A stretch of DNA of 38,321 bases from Clostridiaceae bacterium (GCA_016282855.1 JAEELT010000046.1:1-38321), one strand, 5' to 3'; counted from the first letter of the stretch, positions 1-8,925 are shown. The notes: generated by a model from the sequence alone, not told the origin. Translations and numbers: made by a program.

Positions 1-8
1 AAAGGGGG

Positions 9-2063
9 TTAAATGTTCATAGCAGCTTCATAAGCTCTCCACACCACGGAGCGCAGATTGCCGATTGCAAGGCAGTCACCGACAAGCTGAACATTTTTAC
101 CGCCCTGTGTAAGAGGAGCAGGAATATATCCTGCGCAGCTTATAACCGAATCACATGCTATTTCAATATCTTTGCCGTCTTTACCGGTGCAGATAACAGA
201 GCCTTCCTTAACTTCTTTAAGCACTGTTTCGAGATAAACGGGTACTTTGTGAAGCGCGAACCACTCTCTGAGGTAAGAAGAGTTTGCGAGGCATACGCCC
301 TTCTGAGCTACAAGGTCATCTTTCATTTCGATGATAATGGGATTCTTGCCCATCAGACCGAGCTCATAAGCAATCTCGCTGCCTGTCAGACCTCCGCCGA
401 TAACGGCAACCGTTTCGCCTACATCTTTACCGTTGAGGTAATCGCACGCCTCAATCATCTTTTCGTAGCCGGGCACTTTCTTCAGAAGTCTGGGTACCGA
501 GCCGGTCGCGATAATTACCGGAGCATTGCCGAAAGCGGAAATATCTTTTATCTCATCATTGAGTTTCACCTCAATATTGAGCTTCTTCATCTGCAGGCGG
601 TACCATTCAAGCAGATCGCGGAGTTTACCTTTGTATGATTCGGCGCTCGCGGGAATAAAGGTGCCGCCGAGCACGCCGGATTTTTCATGAATCACAGGGT
701 TATGACCTCTGAGCTTAAGAACCCTTGCCGCTTCCATTCCGCCGATGCCGCCGCCGACAATATGCACGGTTTTGGGGCTGTCGGTCTTAATGATACGGTG
801 CTTTTTCCACTGCATTGTTTCGGCATTGACAGCACACCTTGCCATATGAAGGGAGTCCATCAGATCCTGGTCATTGGGAACGCCCTTGTAGTGGCACATA
901 TTGAAGCAGCCGTTGTGGCAGAGAATGCAGGGCCTTATATCTTCTTCGTCGTCGTTTATCATCTTGGTAACCCATTCCCAGTCGGCAAGGAACTGGCGGG
1001 CAAAACCGGCGCCGTCAATGCCGCCCGCGGCTATCGAATCAGCTGCAACGCGGGGATCCATTCTGCCGGCGCAGATAACGGGAATGTCAACGAATTTTCT
1101 GATATGCTCAACATCCTCAAGATTGAGGTTTTCGGGCATATAGATGGGAGGATGCGGCCAATACCAGCTGTCATAGGTGCCGTTATCGCAGTTCAGGCAG
1201 TCATACCCAGCGTCCTGCAGATACTTAGCGGCGATTTCGCTCTCCGCCATATCTCTGCCCACTTCAACAAAATCTTCCCCGGGAAGAGCGCCCTGACGCA
1301 TTCCCTTTGTTTTTGAAACAACGCTGTAACGCAGGGAAACAGGGAAATCATCACCGCATTCCTTTTTGATTGCCTGCACAACCTCAACGGCAAAGCGGTA
1401 TCTGTTTTCGAAGGAGCCGCCGTACTCGTCGGTCCTCTTATTTACATATTTGAAGGTGAACTGATCGAGAAGGTAGCCCTCGTGAACCGCGTGAACCTCC
1501 ACGCCGTCCACCCCTGCATCCTTGAGCATTTTTGAGCTCTTAGCGAAGGAGTCAACTATCTCTTTTATTTCCGCCTTGGTCATTTCTCTTGAGGGAAGCT
1601 TATCACTCCAGCGATTGGGTGAGGGAGACGCAGAGGCGGTAATCCTGTCAAGATTCATAACAGGCTTGCTGAGCACATTGATAACCGGGGTGTTATACAG
1701 CTTTTCCATCATTTCAGAGACAGTGAAGGATCTTCCGAAACCGGCGGTGAGCTGCACAAAGAGCTTCGCCCCTGTTTTATGAAACTCGGGCATCCACGCG
1801 GCAAGGTCCTTATACATCTTCTTGTTTTTATGGAGCCACTGACCCAGCATAGGATTGTAAACCGGCTGACAGCCCGGTAAAACGAGACCTACATTGTTTT
1901 TTGCCACGTTCATTATGAACTGCGCTCCGGCCTTGTCAAAATGGTTCTTTTCCATCCATCCGAAAAGGTCTGTGCCGCCCATACTCGTAAGAACTATCCT
2001 GTTTTTGATTTCGCAGTTTCCGATTTTCCAAGGGGTAAAAAGGGGCTCAAGTCTTTTATCCAT
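9..2063 (-). CDS. Old yellow enzyme-type NADH:flavin oxidoreductase with Fe-S and FAD/NAD domains (BaiCD/dienoyl-CoA reductase-like)
   Basis: The 684-residue protein has the three-part build of the 2,4-dienoyl-CoA reductase/BaiCD/BaiH family. Residues 1-370 form an FMN-binding OYE barrel, with the family signature HAVHEGYLLDQF at 191 and NKRTDEYGGSFENR at 208. A cysteine cluster CILCHNGC (Cys379, 382, 386) with Cys390 or Cys410 should bind a 4Fe-4S centre. A C-terminal FAD/NAD(P) part carries GGGIGG near 437 and a second nucleotide-binding loop (GGGLTGSE). Family members reduce enoate double bonds of fatty acyl-CoAs, steroids, bile acids or aromatic acids in the cytoplasm; the substrate cannot be read from sequence. 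The ATG is preceded by GGGAGGAAG. It stands divergent to a Gfo/Idh/MocA dehydrogenase. The stop codon is at the very left edge, so downstream partners are not visible. Family call is firm, substrate unknown. Confidence 0.9.
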   Translation of the reverse strand: MDKRLEPLFTPWKIGNCEIKNRIVLTSMGGTDLFGWMEKNHFDKAGAQFIMNVAKNNVGLVLPGCQPVYNPMLGQWLHKNKKMYKDLAAWMPEFHKTGAKLFVQLTAGFGRSFTVSEMMEKLYNTPVINVLSKPVMNLDRITASASPSPNRWSDKLPSREMTKAEIKEIVDSFAKSSKMLKDAGVDGVEVHAVHEGYLLDQFTFKYVNKRTDEYGGSFENRYRFAVEVVQAIKKECGDDFPVSLRYSVVSKTKGMRQGALPGEDFVEVGRDMAESEIAAKYLQDAGYDCLNCDNGTYDSWYWPHPPIYMPENLNLEDVEHIRKFVDIPVICAGRMDPRVAADSIAAGGIDGAGFARQFLADWEWVTKMINDDEEDIRPCILCHNGCFNMCHYKGVPNDQDLMDSLHMARCAVNAETMQWKKHRIIKTDSPKTVHIVGGGIGGMEAARVLKLRGHNPVIHEKSGVLGGTFIPASAESYKGKLRDLLEWYRLQMKKLNIEVKLNDEIKDISAFGNAPVIIATGSVPRLLKKVPGYEKMIEACDYLNGKDVGETVAVIGGGLTGSEIAYELGLMGKNPIIIEMKDDLVAQKGVCLANSSYLREWFALHKVPVYLETVLKEVKEGSVICTGKDGKDIEIACDSVISCAGYIPAPLTQGGKNVQLVGDCLAIGNLRSVVWRAYEAAMNI

Positions 2064-2138
2064 AATGCTTCCTCCCAGTATTTTTTTTAATTATATCACA
2101 GTATAATGCCAATATAAAGAAAAAATTTTACTTTTTTT

Positions 2139-2152
2139 CACAATATTTTGTG
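2139..2152. promoter_or_regulatory. Candidate operator palindrome in divergent intergenic region
   Basis: CACAA-TATT-TTGTG is a perfect 5-bp inverted repeat around a 4-bp spacer. It lies in the 163-bp AT-rich space between the divergent oxidoreductase genes and just upstream of the -35 box of the plus-strand gene. The position suits a dimeric regulator, but short AT-rich palindromes also occur by chance and no regulator gene is adjacent. Confidence 0.25.
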
Positions 2153-2161
2153 GTATATTTA

Positions 2162-2190
2162 TTGTAATTACACATAGCTTGTGGTAGAAT
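2162..2190 (+). promoter_or_regulatory. Sigma-A type promoter for the Gfo/Idh/MocA gene
   Basis: TTGTAA and TAGAAT are separated by exactly 17 bases, 37 bases ahead of the ATG at 2227. The ribosome-binding site GGAGAAGG lies between them and the start. The opposite strand contains TATAAT at about 2091-2096 that could serve the divergent oxidoreductase, but its -35 match is weak. Confidence 0.6.
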
Positions 2191-2226
2191 ACAAAAAAAG
2201 TTTTTAAGTCCGGAGAAGGTGCTGTT

Positions 2227-3294
2227 ATGATTAACGGAAAAATCGGCTGCGCAGTAATAGGCTACGGCGGCATGGGCAACTGGCATACACGAAAAATCAG
2301 AAATGAAATGGGCGAATATGCCGAGCTTATCGGTATATATGATATAAAACCCGAAAGGTGCGAGGCGGCCGAAAAAGAGGGCATTCACGCATACTCAAGC
2401 CGTGAGGAGCTGCTGGCGGACAGCAGAATTGACCTTGTTACGGTAGCAACCCCGAACGATGTGCATAAAGAGATTGTTATTGACGCTCTCGAAGCAGGCA
2501 AAAACGCCATAAGCGAAAAACCCGTTGCAATGAACAGCGCTGAGCTTGAGGAAATGATTGCCGCGGCAAACAGATGCGGCAAGCTGTTCACAGTTCACCA
2601 GAACAGGCGCTGGGATGAGGATTACCTCACCATGAAAAAAATACTCGACAGCAACACTCTCGGAAATGTATTCCGCATTGAATCAAGAGTGCAGGGCTCA
2701 AGAGGTGTGCCGGGAGACTGGAGAAATCAGCCGCAGCACGGCGGCGGTATGGTGCTCGACTGGGGCATTCACCTGCTCGATCAAGCGCTTATGATGACTC
2801 TGCCCCGCAAGCTGAAAACGGTGTATGCCGAGCTGACAAACGTTACAAATGAAAACTGCGATGACGGCTTCAGGACAACACTGATTTTCGATGACGGTCT
2901 TTCTTTCTATGTTGAGGTAACCACAAGCAATTTCATTGAGCTGCCGCTCTGGTATATGCTCGGCGAAAACGGCTCCGCGGTAATCAACAACTGGGACTGC
3001 GACGGAGAAATAGTCAAGGTTTCCGACTGGGAAAACAGAGAAGCCGTGCCCATAGTAGCCGGAGCGGGAATCACAAAAACGATGGCTCCGAGAACAGATG
3101 ATACTATAGAGAAATATCCCCTCCCCGTTCAGAAAGCGGATTGGGGCGAGTTTTACAAAAACGTCTTTGCCGTAATAAGAGGAGAAGAAAAAATCATTGT
3201 AACCCACAATCAGCAAAGACGCCTTATGAAGCTTGTGGAAGCTATATTTGAATCCGGCAATAAAAACGAAGTGGTTCAGTTTGATGATATCTAA
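2227..3294 (+). CDS. Gfo/Idh/MocA family NAD(P)-dependent oxidoreductase
   Basis: The 355-residue protein has the usual family length. An N-terminal Rossmann fold opens with AVIGYGGMGNWH (residues 9-20), and the EKP motif (Glu97-Pro99) has the catalytic lysine in its usual place. The C-terminal substrate domain contains DWGIHLLDQA, the family's GxHxxD active-site motif. Such enzymes oxidise or reduce sugars, inositols and sugar derivatives. Single-gene transcription is likely: it has its own promoter and is followed within 25 bases by a hairpin terminator. The carbohydrate enzymes on the other side of that terminator (esterase, GH38 mannosidase) make a glycan-derived sugar a plausible substrate, but the sequence does not identify it. 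Confidence 0.9.
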   Translation: MINGKIGCAVIGYGGMGNWHTRKIRNEMGEYAELIGIYDIKPERCEAAEKEGIHAYSSREELLADSRIDLVTVATPNDVHKEIVIDALEAGKNAISEKPVAMNSAELEEMIAAANRCGKLFTVHQNRRWDEDYLTMKKILDSNTLGNVFRIESRVQGSRGVPGDWRNQPQHGGGMVLDWGIHLLDQALMMTLPRKLKTVYAELTNVTNENCDDGFRTTLIFDDGLSFYVEVTTSNFIELPLWYMLGENGSAVINNWDCDGEIVKVSDWENREAVPIVAGAGITKTMAPRTDDTIEKYPLPVQKADWGEFYKNVFAVIRGEEKIIVTHNQQRRLMKLVEAIFESGNKNEVVQFDDI

Positions 3295-3314
3295 TTATAA
3301 AAGCATATAAAAAC

Positions 3315-3343
3315 GCTGCCCGTATCTGCGGGCAGCATTTTTT
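3315..3343. terminator. Bidirectional intrinsic terminator
   Basis: A perfect 8-bp stem (GCTGCCCG / CGGGCAGC, 3315-3322 and 3329-3336) with a 6-base loop is followed by TTTTTT on the plus strand. On the minus strand it is followed by GTTTTTATAT. It separates the plus-strand dehydrogenase from the convergent minus-strand operon. Confidence 0.85.
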
Positions 3344-3350
3344 ATGTTTT

Positions 3351-3434
3351 TTACTGATGCTTTTGAATAAACCTTTTGATAATCAATACCGAGCAGAGCC
3401 CGGTAACAATCATACCGGTCATTATGAGAGCCAT
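3351..3434 (-). CDS. Predicted 27-residue single-helix membrane peptide
   Basis: This short reading frame starts with ATG at 3434, preceded by GAGAGGAG seven bases upstream, and stops with TAA at 3351, eight bases before the terminator stem (minus strand). The peptide starts MALIMTGMIVTGLCSVLII and ends with a basic tail (KRFIQKHQ). That is one hydrophobic helix of about 18 residues with a positive, presumably cytoplasmic, end. It begins 33 bases after the esterase stop codon, so it would be the last gene of the mannosidase-esterase operon. Function unknown. The good ribosome-binding site, membrane-peptide composition and exact fit between the preceding gene and the terminator support it; its small size leaves chance possible. 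Confidence 0.6.
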   Translation of the reverse strand: MALIMTGMIVTGLCSVLIIKRFIQKHQ

Positions 3435-3467
3435 TGTTCAATCTCCTCTCTGTAACAAATAAGAAGC

Positions 3468-4208
3468 TTAAACATAACGCCCGAAAAGCTTGTCAAGCCA
3501 TCTCAGGCACAGGTCAACCCACGCGGCGGCATCCTCATTGTAAGCTCTGTGCTCATCCTTGTCATAGACGGATTCCTCGGCTGTTGAGAAGCCGTGATAT
3601 CCCTTCTGAAAAATGTGCATCTCAAACGGAATGCCGTGTTGGTCAAGGACTCCGGCATATTTCAGCGAATTCTCTATGGGCACAACATTATCCTCTGCGC
3701 TTGCAAAGATAAACGCGGGCGGCGTTTTTTCATCAACAAGCTTATCTGCGCCCGGAATGGGCTTAGCGAGAATATCGCTGATTTTCTCAAGTATGCAGGG
3801 ATAGCCGAGTATCTGAGCGTTGGGTCTCTCTCTGCCTGCGACGGAAAGCATAGCCGTAAGGTGGCCGCCTGCGGAAAAGCCTATTGCGGCAATCTTTTCG
3901 GGATTCACTCCCCATTCAGCTGCATTTTGGCGTATGACGCTCAAAGCTTCCTCAGCGTCATTGAGCGGTTTCGGAAACTCCGCGTTTTCACAAAGAGAAT
4001 ATCTTAAAATGAACGCGGCGTATCCCTTGGCAAGGAACTTGAAAGCAACGGGCTCCGCCTCCCTGTCAGAGCACATACGGTAGCCTCCGCCGGGTATTAC
4101 GAGAATTGCGCGTCTGCTGCTCATATGAGGCATCTCGGAAGATGAATCGGGAAGATAAGCCGTGAGCGTAACGCCTTCGTTTTTCAGCTGCAAAGTAAAC
4201 ACTTTCAT
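3468..4208 (-). CDS. Alpha/beta hydrolase, acetyl-xylan-esterase-like carbohydrate esterase
   Basis: The 246-residue alpha/beta hydrolase carries an oxyanion-hole glycine run (PGGGY near 39), a nucleophile elbow GFSAGG with Ser112, an acid in SAEDNVVP (Asp173) and a catalytic His205 in YHGF. This pattern matches small cytoplasmic acetylesterases of the BD-FAE/axe type that remove acetyl or feruloyl groups from oligosaccharides. There is no signal peptide. An upstream TTG is possible, but the ATG at 4208 is preferred because GAAGGTGAC lies at proper distance. The ATG overlaps the stop of the GH38 gene by one base (TGATG), implying translational coupling. The pair probably strips acyl groups and mannose from an imported oligosaccharide; the exact substrate is inference. 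Confidence 0.85.
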   Translation of the reverse strand: MKVFTLQLKNEGVTLTAYLPDSSSEMPHMSSRRAILVIPGGGYRMCSDREAEPVAFKFLAKGYAAFILRYSLCENAEFPKPLNDAEEALSVIRQNAAEWGVNPEKIAAIGFSAGGHLTAMLSVAGRERPNAQILGYPCILEKISDILAKPIPGADKLVDEKTPPAFIFASAEDNVVPIENSLKYAGVLDQHGIPFEMHIFQKGYHGFSTAEESVYDKDEHRAYNEDAAAWVDLCLRWLDKLFGRYV

Positions 4209-7200
4209 CAATAAGTCACCTTCAGGGTTTTAATTTCAAAAGGTCTGAATTCAAGCGCGCAGCAATCAGCCTCGCCCTTGATTTCCTCAAGCATATTGGT
4301 TTCGTACACTTCTTTTGCGCCGTCAAAAAGTTTAAGAGCGCAACGGGTGCCTGTCCCTTCCGCTTCGTAAAGCCTTACGATGAAGGCCTTTTCGTTATCT
4401 TCACAGGGCTTGACAGCCTCAATAATCACATTTGCCTTATCGGGAACGGCGAGAGCCTCAAGAGAGAAATCACCTTTGCCGATAACCGCGGGCACATTGA
4501 GCTCATAAGCGGGTCTTATAACGTTTTCGGCGCTGAAGCCGCCGCAGTGAGGCAGGAAGGAATACACGGTTTTATGAATTCCGCGGTCACCTTCAAAGTC
4601 TGGTCTTGTGCCGCCTTTGTGAAGCGAAAGACGCATTTTGCCGCCTTCAACGGTAATGGCGTATTTGCTGTCGTTGAGAATTGAGGCACCGTATCTTGTT
4701 TCGGAAAGATCTGTGTATTTATGATTGACAACCTCAAACTTAGCCTTTTCGATTGAGTTATTTCTTGTGGTGGGTCTGAGCACATTGCCGTACTGAATCT
4801 CGTGCCTTGAGAAATCGCTGTTAATATCGGTGTCAAATGCGACCTTGAGGAAGCGGTGGTCATCATTCCAGTCCATTACGGTGTCATATCTTATTTCAGG
4901 GCTGTCGGTAAAATAGATTGCATCCTGAGTAACGCAGGACTTGGCTGAAACAGAATATTTGCTCCTTATTATCAGAGCCACAGGGCCTTCCGATATGACC
5001 TGCCTTGAGAGCAGCTTTGATTCATCATGGAACTTAAGCTCTATATCGGCGTCAAGATCCCAGTTATCCCAGTCCTGAGGCAGGTCTTCGGCAATAAGGA
5101 AGGTGCCGAAGTCGAAGCCTTCGCCCTTGATTTCGCGGCCTGCATTCTTGTCAAAGAATGATGAAATGTAGCCCTTGTCATCAAACACGATTGAGGCGTT
5201 TGGCGTTTGAAGAGCATTGCCCGACAGTTCAAACTCGCTTTCGCCGGAGACTTCACCCTTAACGAGATTGATTTTTATGCTTGAAAACGCAGGTACGGTA
5301 ACGCCGCCGACAACAATTACGCTCTTGCCGTCGAGGTTTGTATATCTCTGCTGCCTGCACGGAATATCAGCGATAAGCCCTTCTTCACACTCGATGAATA
5401 TCGGGTCGCTTCTGTCAAATGAGAGAGTGTTTGAAACACTGACGCATCCGCCTTCGCCGGATGTAAGCTCCCCTATGAGCTTATGTGCGGTTTCAAGCAA
5501 AGCACCCGTCTGCTCGAGTGAGAGCTTGTGACCGGACGGGATGCAGGTGCCGGGAAGAATATCATGGAACTGGTTGAGAAGCAAAGTCTCATAAAGAGGA
5601 GCAATCTTATCGCTCTTTGCTGTTTCGCCCTTCTTCACAGCATCATTAACAGTGAAAATCTCAAGATCTCTGAGCACGAGCTCCGATTTTCTGTTGTTTC
5701 TCTTTATATTATGCTGATTTGTGAGAGTGCCTCTGTGAAGCTCAAGATAGAGCTCACCCTTATATGTTGAAGGATTTTTAACCTTGCCTTCAAGCTTTTT
5801 CATAAAGTCGCCGACTGTGGTGTACTCTGCCTTGGGAACACCGTTGAGGTCCTTTGTTCTGCGGGCAGCCTCTATCATTTCGTACTGAGGTCCTCCGCCG
5901 CCGTCGCCGTATCCGAAGGCGATAAGGCGCTCATCGGTAACGCTTCTTTCCTTGAGAGATGTGCCGTATTTCGGTCCGGAAACAAACTCAATCAAATCCT
6001 CGGGACCGGGCCAGCAGTGTGTTCTGTTGAAATGAGTGAAGACCGTTGTGCCGTCAATACCCTTCCAGTAGAAGGTATCATAGGGGAAGACATTTGTGTC
6101 ATTCCAGTCAAGTTTGGTGGTGCAGAAATAATCAACGCCGCAACCCTTCATAATCTGCGGAATGGCCGCGGAATATCCGAAGGTGTCGGGAAGCCAGAAT
6201 GTGTTGGATGTAAAGCCGAAATGCTTCCTTGTGAATCTCTGACCCCAGAGGAACTGTCTTATCATACTTTCGCCTGAGGTAATATTGCAGTCACACTCAA
6301 CCCATACGCCGCCGTTGGGCTCATATCTGCCCTCTTTGACCTTCTGCTTAATATCCTCAAAAAGCTCGGGATAGTATTTAAGAATAAAATTACCGTGGCA
6401 GGCTGATGACTGAACAAACTTATACTCGGGATATTCATCCATAAGAGCAATCTGGTTTGAATAGGTCCTGCCGCATTTCTTTATGGTCTCGGTTGCCTTC
6501 CAGAGCCAGGCCGTATCCATATGGGAATGCCCTATGATACCGGCAGAGGGAGCGTCGGGGCCGTTTTTGACCTCAAGGATTTCCTTAAGAAACGGATGAG
6601 CCGCCCTGAGAGCCGCCCTGAATGTTTCGTCATCGGTGTCCTCTCTCGAGTAATAAAGTCTCTTATGCGCCTCAAGCAGGCTGTTGGCAATACTGCCTTT
6701 TCTGAATGAGCCGTCGGGAAGATTGTCAAACAGCTCATTGACGGTAAACAGGTCAAAATAAAATTCCTGTATCTCGTAATCCTTTACACAGATGTCAATA
6801 CCGTCAAAAGTGTACATATAGTCGAGCAGGGGTCTGTTTTCAAGAGGAGAAGTGCCTTTATAGCTGTGACCCGAATACGCTTCTATCGCAATATCAATCT
6901 TTTCGCCGGCCTTCGCGTTTTTGCGCAGAAGGTCGCAGTAATGATTGCCGTGACCCGTAAAAACGATTTTGGTGTTGAAAGTGCCGTAGGGTTTGCCGTT
7001 TACATAAAGCAGGGATTCATAGCCCTTGGTGTGGGGCATAATGAAAATATCTTTGCCGTCAAGCTCCGCCGGCACAGTATACTCCGTTTTGAACCAGCAG
7101 AAAGTCTCTTCCCCTCCCCATCTGAAGCCCGGCTCTGCAGGTACAAAGAGAGAATCATCGGGAACGGAATAAAGGCGCTGCTCAGTCTCATAGGCTCTTG

Positions 7201-7300
7201 CGCCTACAGCGTCAACCTTTTTGAAAATCATCGGTTCAAGGGTGTTTTCAAAACGCTTGAGTTTTTTGAACATTCTTTCTGTTTGCCTGTCTGTTAACAT
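4208..7300 (-). CDS. GH38 family alpha-mannosidase
   Basis: The 1030-residue protein is a full-length bacterial GH38 alpha-mannosidase. An N-terminal beta-rich domain covers about residues 1-240. The catalytic (beta/alpha)7 domain begins with HSHMDTAWLW (258-267), whose His260 and Asp262 are zinc ligands. The nucleophile is expected at Asp372 in FWLPDTFGYS. Residues from about 570 onward form the GH38 C-terminal beta domains. No signal peptide is seen, so it acts in the cytoplasm on mannosides taken up by a transporter. It overlaps the stop codon of the upstream Fe-S gene by seven bases and has GAGGTG as ribosome-binding site inside that gene. The coupled esterase downstream points to processing of acylated mannose-containing glycans. 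Confidence 0.95.
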   Translation of the reverse strand: MLTDRQTERMFKKLKRFENTLEPMIFKKVDAVGARAYETEQRLYSVPDDSLFVPAEPGFRWGGEETFCWFKTEYTVPAELDGKDIFIMPHTKGYESLLYVNGKPYGTFNTKIVFTGHGNHYCDLLRKNAKAGEKIDIAIEAYSGHSYKGTSPLENRPLLDYMYTFDGIDICVKDYEIQEFYFDLFTVNELFDNLPDGSFRKGSIANSLLEAHKRLYYSREDTDDETFRAALRAAHPFLKEILEVKNGPDAPSAGIIGHSHMDTAWLWKATETIKKCGRTYSNQIALMDEYPEYKFVQSSACHGNFILKYYPELFEDIKQKVKEGRYEPNGGVWVECDCNITSGESMIRQFLWGQRFTRKHFGFTSNTFWLPDTFGYSAAIPQIMKGCGVDYFCTTKLDWNDTNVFPYDTFYWKGIDGTTVFTHFNRTHCWPGPEDLIEFVSGPKYGTSLKERSVTDERLIAFGYGDGGGGPQYEMIEAARRTKDLNGVPKAEYTTVGDFMKKLEGKVKNPSTYKGELYLELHRGTLTNQHNIKRNNRKSELVLRDLEIFTVNDAVKKGETAKSDKIAPLYETLLLNQFHDILPGTCIPSGHKLSLEQTGALLETAHKLIGELTSGEGGCVSVSNTLSFDRSDPIFIECEEGLIADIPCRQQRYTNLDGKSVIVVGGVTVPAFSSIKINLVKGEVSGESEFELSGNALQTPNASIVFDDKGYISSFFDKNAGREIKGEGFDFGTFLIAEDLPQDWDNWDLDADIELKFHDESKLLSRQVISEGPVALIIRSKYSVSAKSCVTQDAIYFTDSPEIRYDTVMDWNDDHRFLKVAFDTDINSDFSRHEIQYGNVLRPTTRNNSIEKAKFEVVNHKYTDLSETRYGASILNDSKYAITVEGGKMRLSLHKGGTRPDFEGDRGIHKTVYSFLPHCGGFSAENVIRPAYELNVPAVIGKGDFSLEALAVPDKANVIIEAVKPCEDNEKAFIVRLYEAEGTGTRCALKLFDGAKEVYETNMLEEIKGEADCCALEFRPFEIKTLKVTY

Positions 7301-7992
7301 TGGGACACCTCACAGTCAAGTTTATTTTTGGGGCAGACACGCATGCATATACCGCACACGGCGCCTCTGCCGATTTTCTGAAATTCCTTTTTCATATATT
7401 CGCTGCATTTCGCCGGATCAAAGATTTCTTCTCTCGGAATACCATAATAAAAATCCGTATCTTTTATTGCCTTTGCGGGGCAGGCGTCAACGCAGGCTCT
7501 GCAGCTGCCGCACGGGTCGAGAGGAAGACGGCCGGCGCAGTCAAACTCACAGTCGGTAAACAAGGTACCCATACGCACAAGTGAGCCGAAATCTTTATGG
7601 AGAAACAGAGAGTTTCTGCCGATTCCGCCAAGCCCTGCGAGGCAGGCGCCCTGCTTATGGGAAAAACGTCCTTCATAATTCCATCCGTCTTTGTTCATGC
7701 TCTGGGAAGCGGCAATGGTGATATATCTGAAGCCCTTCTTCTGAAGAAACAGACCGGTCTGAAGAAGAATTCTGTCAATAAGAGCATTCACCTGGCGGTA
7801 ATGGTTAAAATAAGTGAGAGTTGGCTCATCCTCTATTTCGGCAATTATATCCTCCGACAGACGCACCACAACGGTAATACCGTAGCGCAGGGATTGGTTG
7901 GGAGCATCCTCCCCGGCGTCAAAGAAGCCTGCGTCGGAAGCTCCGCAACTGAGAATAAAATCTCTGACCTCATTCTGAAAGTTTTTATCCAT
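7294..7992 (-). CDS. Short QueG-like protein with two 4Fe-4S clusters
   Basis: The 232-residue protein has two ferredoxin-type clusters spaced as in epoxyqueuosine reductase (QueG). These are CGSCRACVDACP (Cys161, 164, 167, 171) and, after Cys196, CGICMRVCP (Cys213, 216, 220). The region before them (KQGACLAGLGGIGRNSLF) also matches the QueG fold that holds the cobalamin. True QueG proteins are much longer and carry a C-terminal HEAT domain, which is absent here. This is therefore a member of the short QueG-like group of unknown substrate, and calling it the tRNA-modifying enzyme would be unsafe. It overlaps prmA by eight bases upstream and the GH38 gene downstream. Confidence 0.8.
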   Translation of the reverse strand: MDKNFQNEVRDFILSCGASDAGFFDAGEDAPNQSLRYGITVVVRLSEDIIAEIEDEPTLTYFNHYRQVNALIDRILLQTGLFLQKKGFRYITIAASQSMNKDGWNYEGRFSHKQGACLAGLGGIGRNSLFLHKDFGSLVRMGTLFTDCEFDCAGRLPLDPCGSCRACVDACPAKAIKDTDFYYGIPREEIFDPAKCSEYMKKEFQKIGRGAVCGICMRVCPKNKLDCEVSQC

Positions 7993-8914
7993 CTGCCGTC
8001 ACCTCAAAGCAGAGCCAGCCTCCGCTTTCACGGCGCTCAACAACCCGCAGACCGTTTGCGGCAAAAGCGTCAAGCACATCGTTTTCTCTGGGCACGATAA
8101 TACCGGAGGTTATAAAAACGGCGCCTTCATTCATAAAACCCTTAACATCTTCACAAAGCTTTATTACAATATCCGCAACGATGTTGGCTACGATTATATC
8201 ATATCTGCCCGTCACATTTTCGGTGAGCGAGCCTTTGACAACTTTGTATTTCGGCTCTGTAAAGCCGTTGGTTTCTCCGTTTTCCCTTGCCGTCTTAACA
8301 GCCAGAGCGTCAATATCAACTCCGACAGCGCTGTCCGCGCCCAGTAGAAGCGCCGATACCGACAGAATACCGCTTCCGCAGCCAACATCAAGCATGGTCT
8401 TGCCCGGGTATGCGTATTTCTCAATGGATTCAAGGCACAGTCGGGTTGTGTCGTGAGTGCCTGAGCCGAAAGCGAGACCCGGCTCAAGGTGGATAACACT
8501 CCTGCCGAGCGCATCATACTCCTGCTCCCATACGGGATGTATAAGCAGCCGCTTGCCTACGGGCATTGGCTTGAAATACTTTTTCCAGTTGTTCTCCCAG
8601 TCTTCATTTTTACAGAGGGTTTCATCAATGCGGCAGTCAATACCCTCGCTTTCGAATCTCTCTTTGAGAAAAGAAACCACCTCGGAAGGATTCTCTTCGG
8701 GAGAAATATAGATGTGAACTATGCCTTTGCTCCTGTCCTTGGCCAGGAGCTCCTCATCTATAAGGTCGATTTTCGCTATTTCCATAGCTTCCGCCTCGAG
8801 GTTACGGTAATCCTCCACATATATGCCGTAAGGCACTGCCATTGAGGCAATATCACCCGCCCTGTCAATGTCCTCGGCAGGCACTTCCATTCTTATTTCT
8901 GTCCAGTCAGCCAT
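7985..8914 (-). CDS. prmA: Ribosomal protein L11 methyltransferase
   Basis: The 309-residue protein has the standard PrmA length and layout. An N-terminal substrate-recognition domain begins with WTEIRMEVPAED. The SAM-binding methyltransferase domain carries LDVGCGSGILSV and the acidic strand-2 end GVDIDALAV, plus the Asn-containing motif IVANIVADI. PrmA methylates lysines and the N-terminus of ribosomal protein L11. The central motif VIHLEPGLAFGSGTHDTTRL (near residue 140) is characteristic of the family. It lies 11 bases after the DUF2804 gene and overlaps the Fe-S gene, so all three are likely cotranscribed. In many Firmicutes prmA lies near dnaJ/rsmE; that context is absent here. Confidence 0.95.
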   Translation of the reverse strand: MADWTEIRMEVPAEDIDRAGDIASMAVPYGIYVEDYRNLEAEAMEIAKIDLIDEELLAKDRSKGIVHIYISPEENPSEVVSFLKERFESEGIDCRIDETLCKNEDWENNWKKYFKPMPVGKRLLIHPVWEQEYDALGRSVIHLEPGLAFGSGTHDTTRLCLESIEKYAYPGKTMLDVGCGSGILSVSALLLGADSAVGVDIDALAVKTARENGETNGFTEPKYKVVKGSLTENVTGRYDIIVANIVADIVIKLCEDVKGFMNEGAVFITSGIIVPRENDVLDAFAANGLRVVERRESGGWLCFEVTADG

Positions 8915-8925
8915 AAGCCCTCACA

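Noticed and set aside
9-2063. Member of a bile-acid 7-dehydroxylation (bai) operon
   Set aside because: The oxidoreductase is of that superfamily, but no baiB, baiE, baiF or baiG-like genes surround it and the SDR is 19 kb away.
2698-3216. Long antisense frame opposite the Gfo/Idh/MocA gene, and similar antisense frames elsewhere
   Set aside because: They are mirror frames of well-supported genes, lack ribosome-binding sites and have no recognisable domains.
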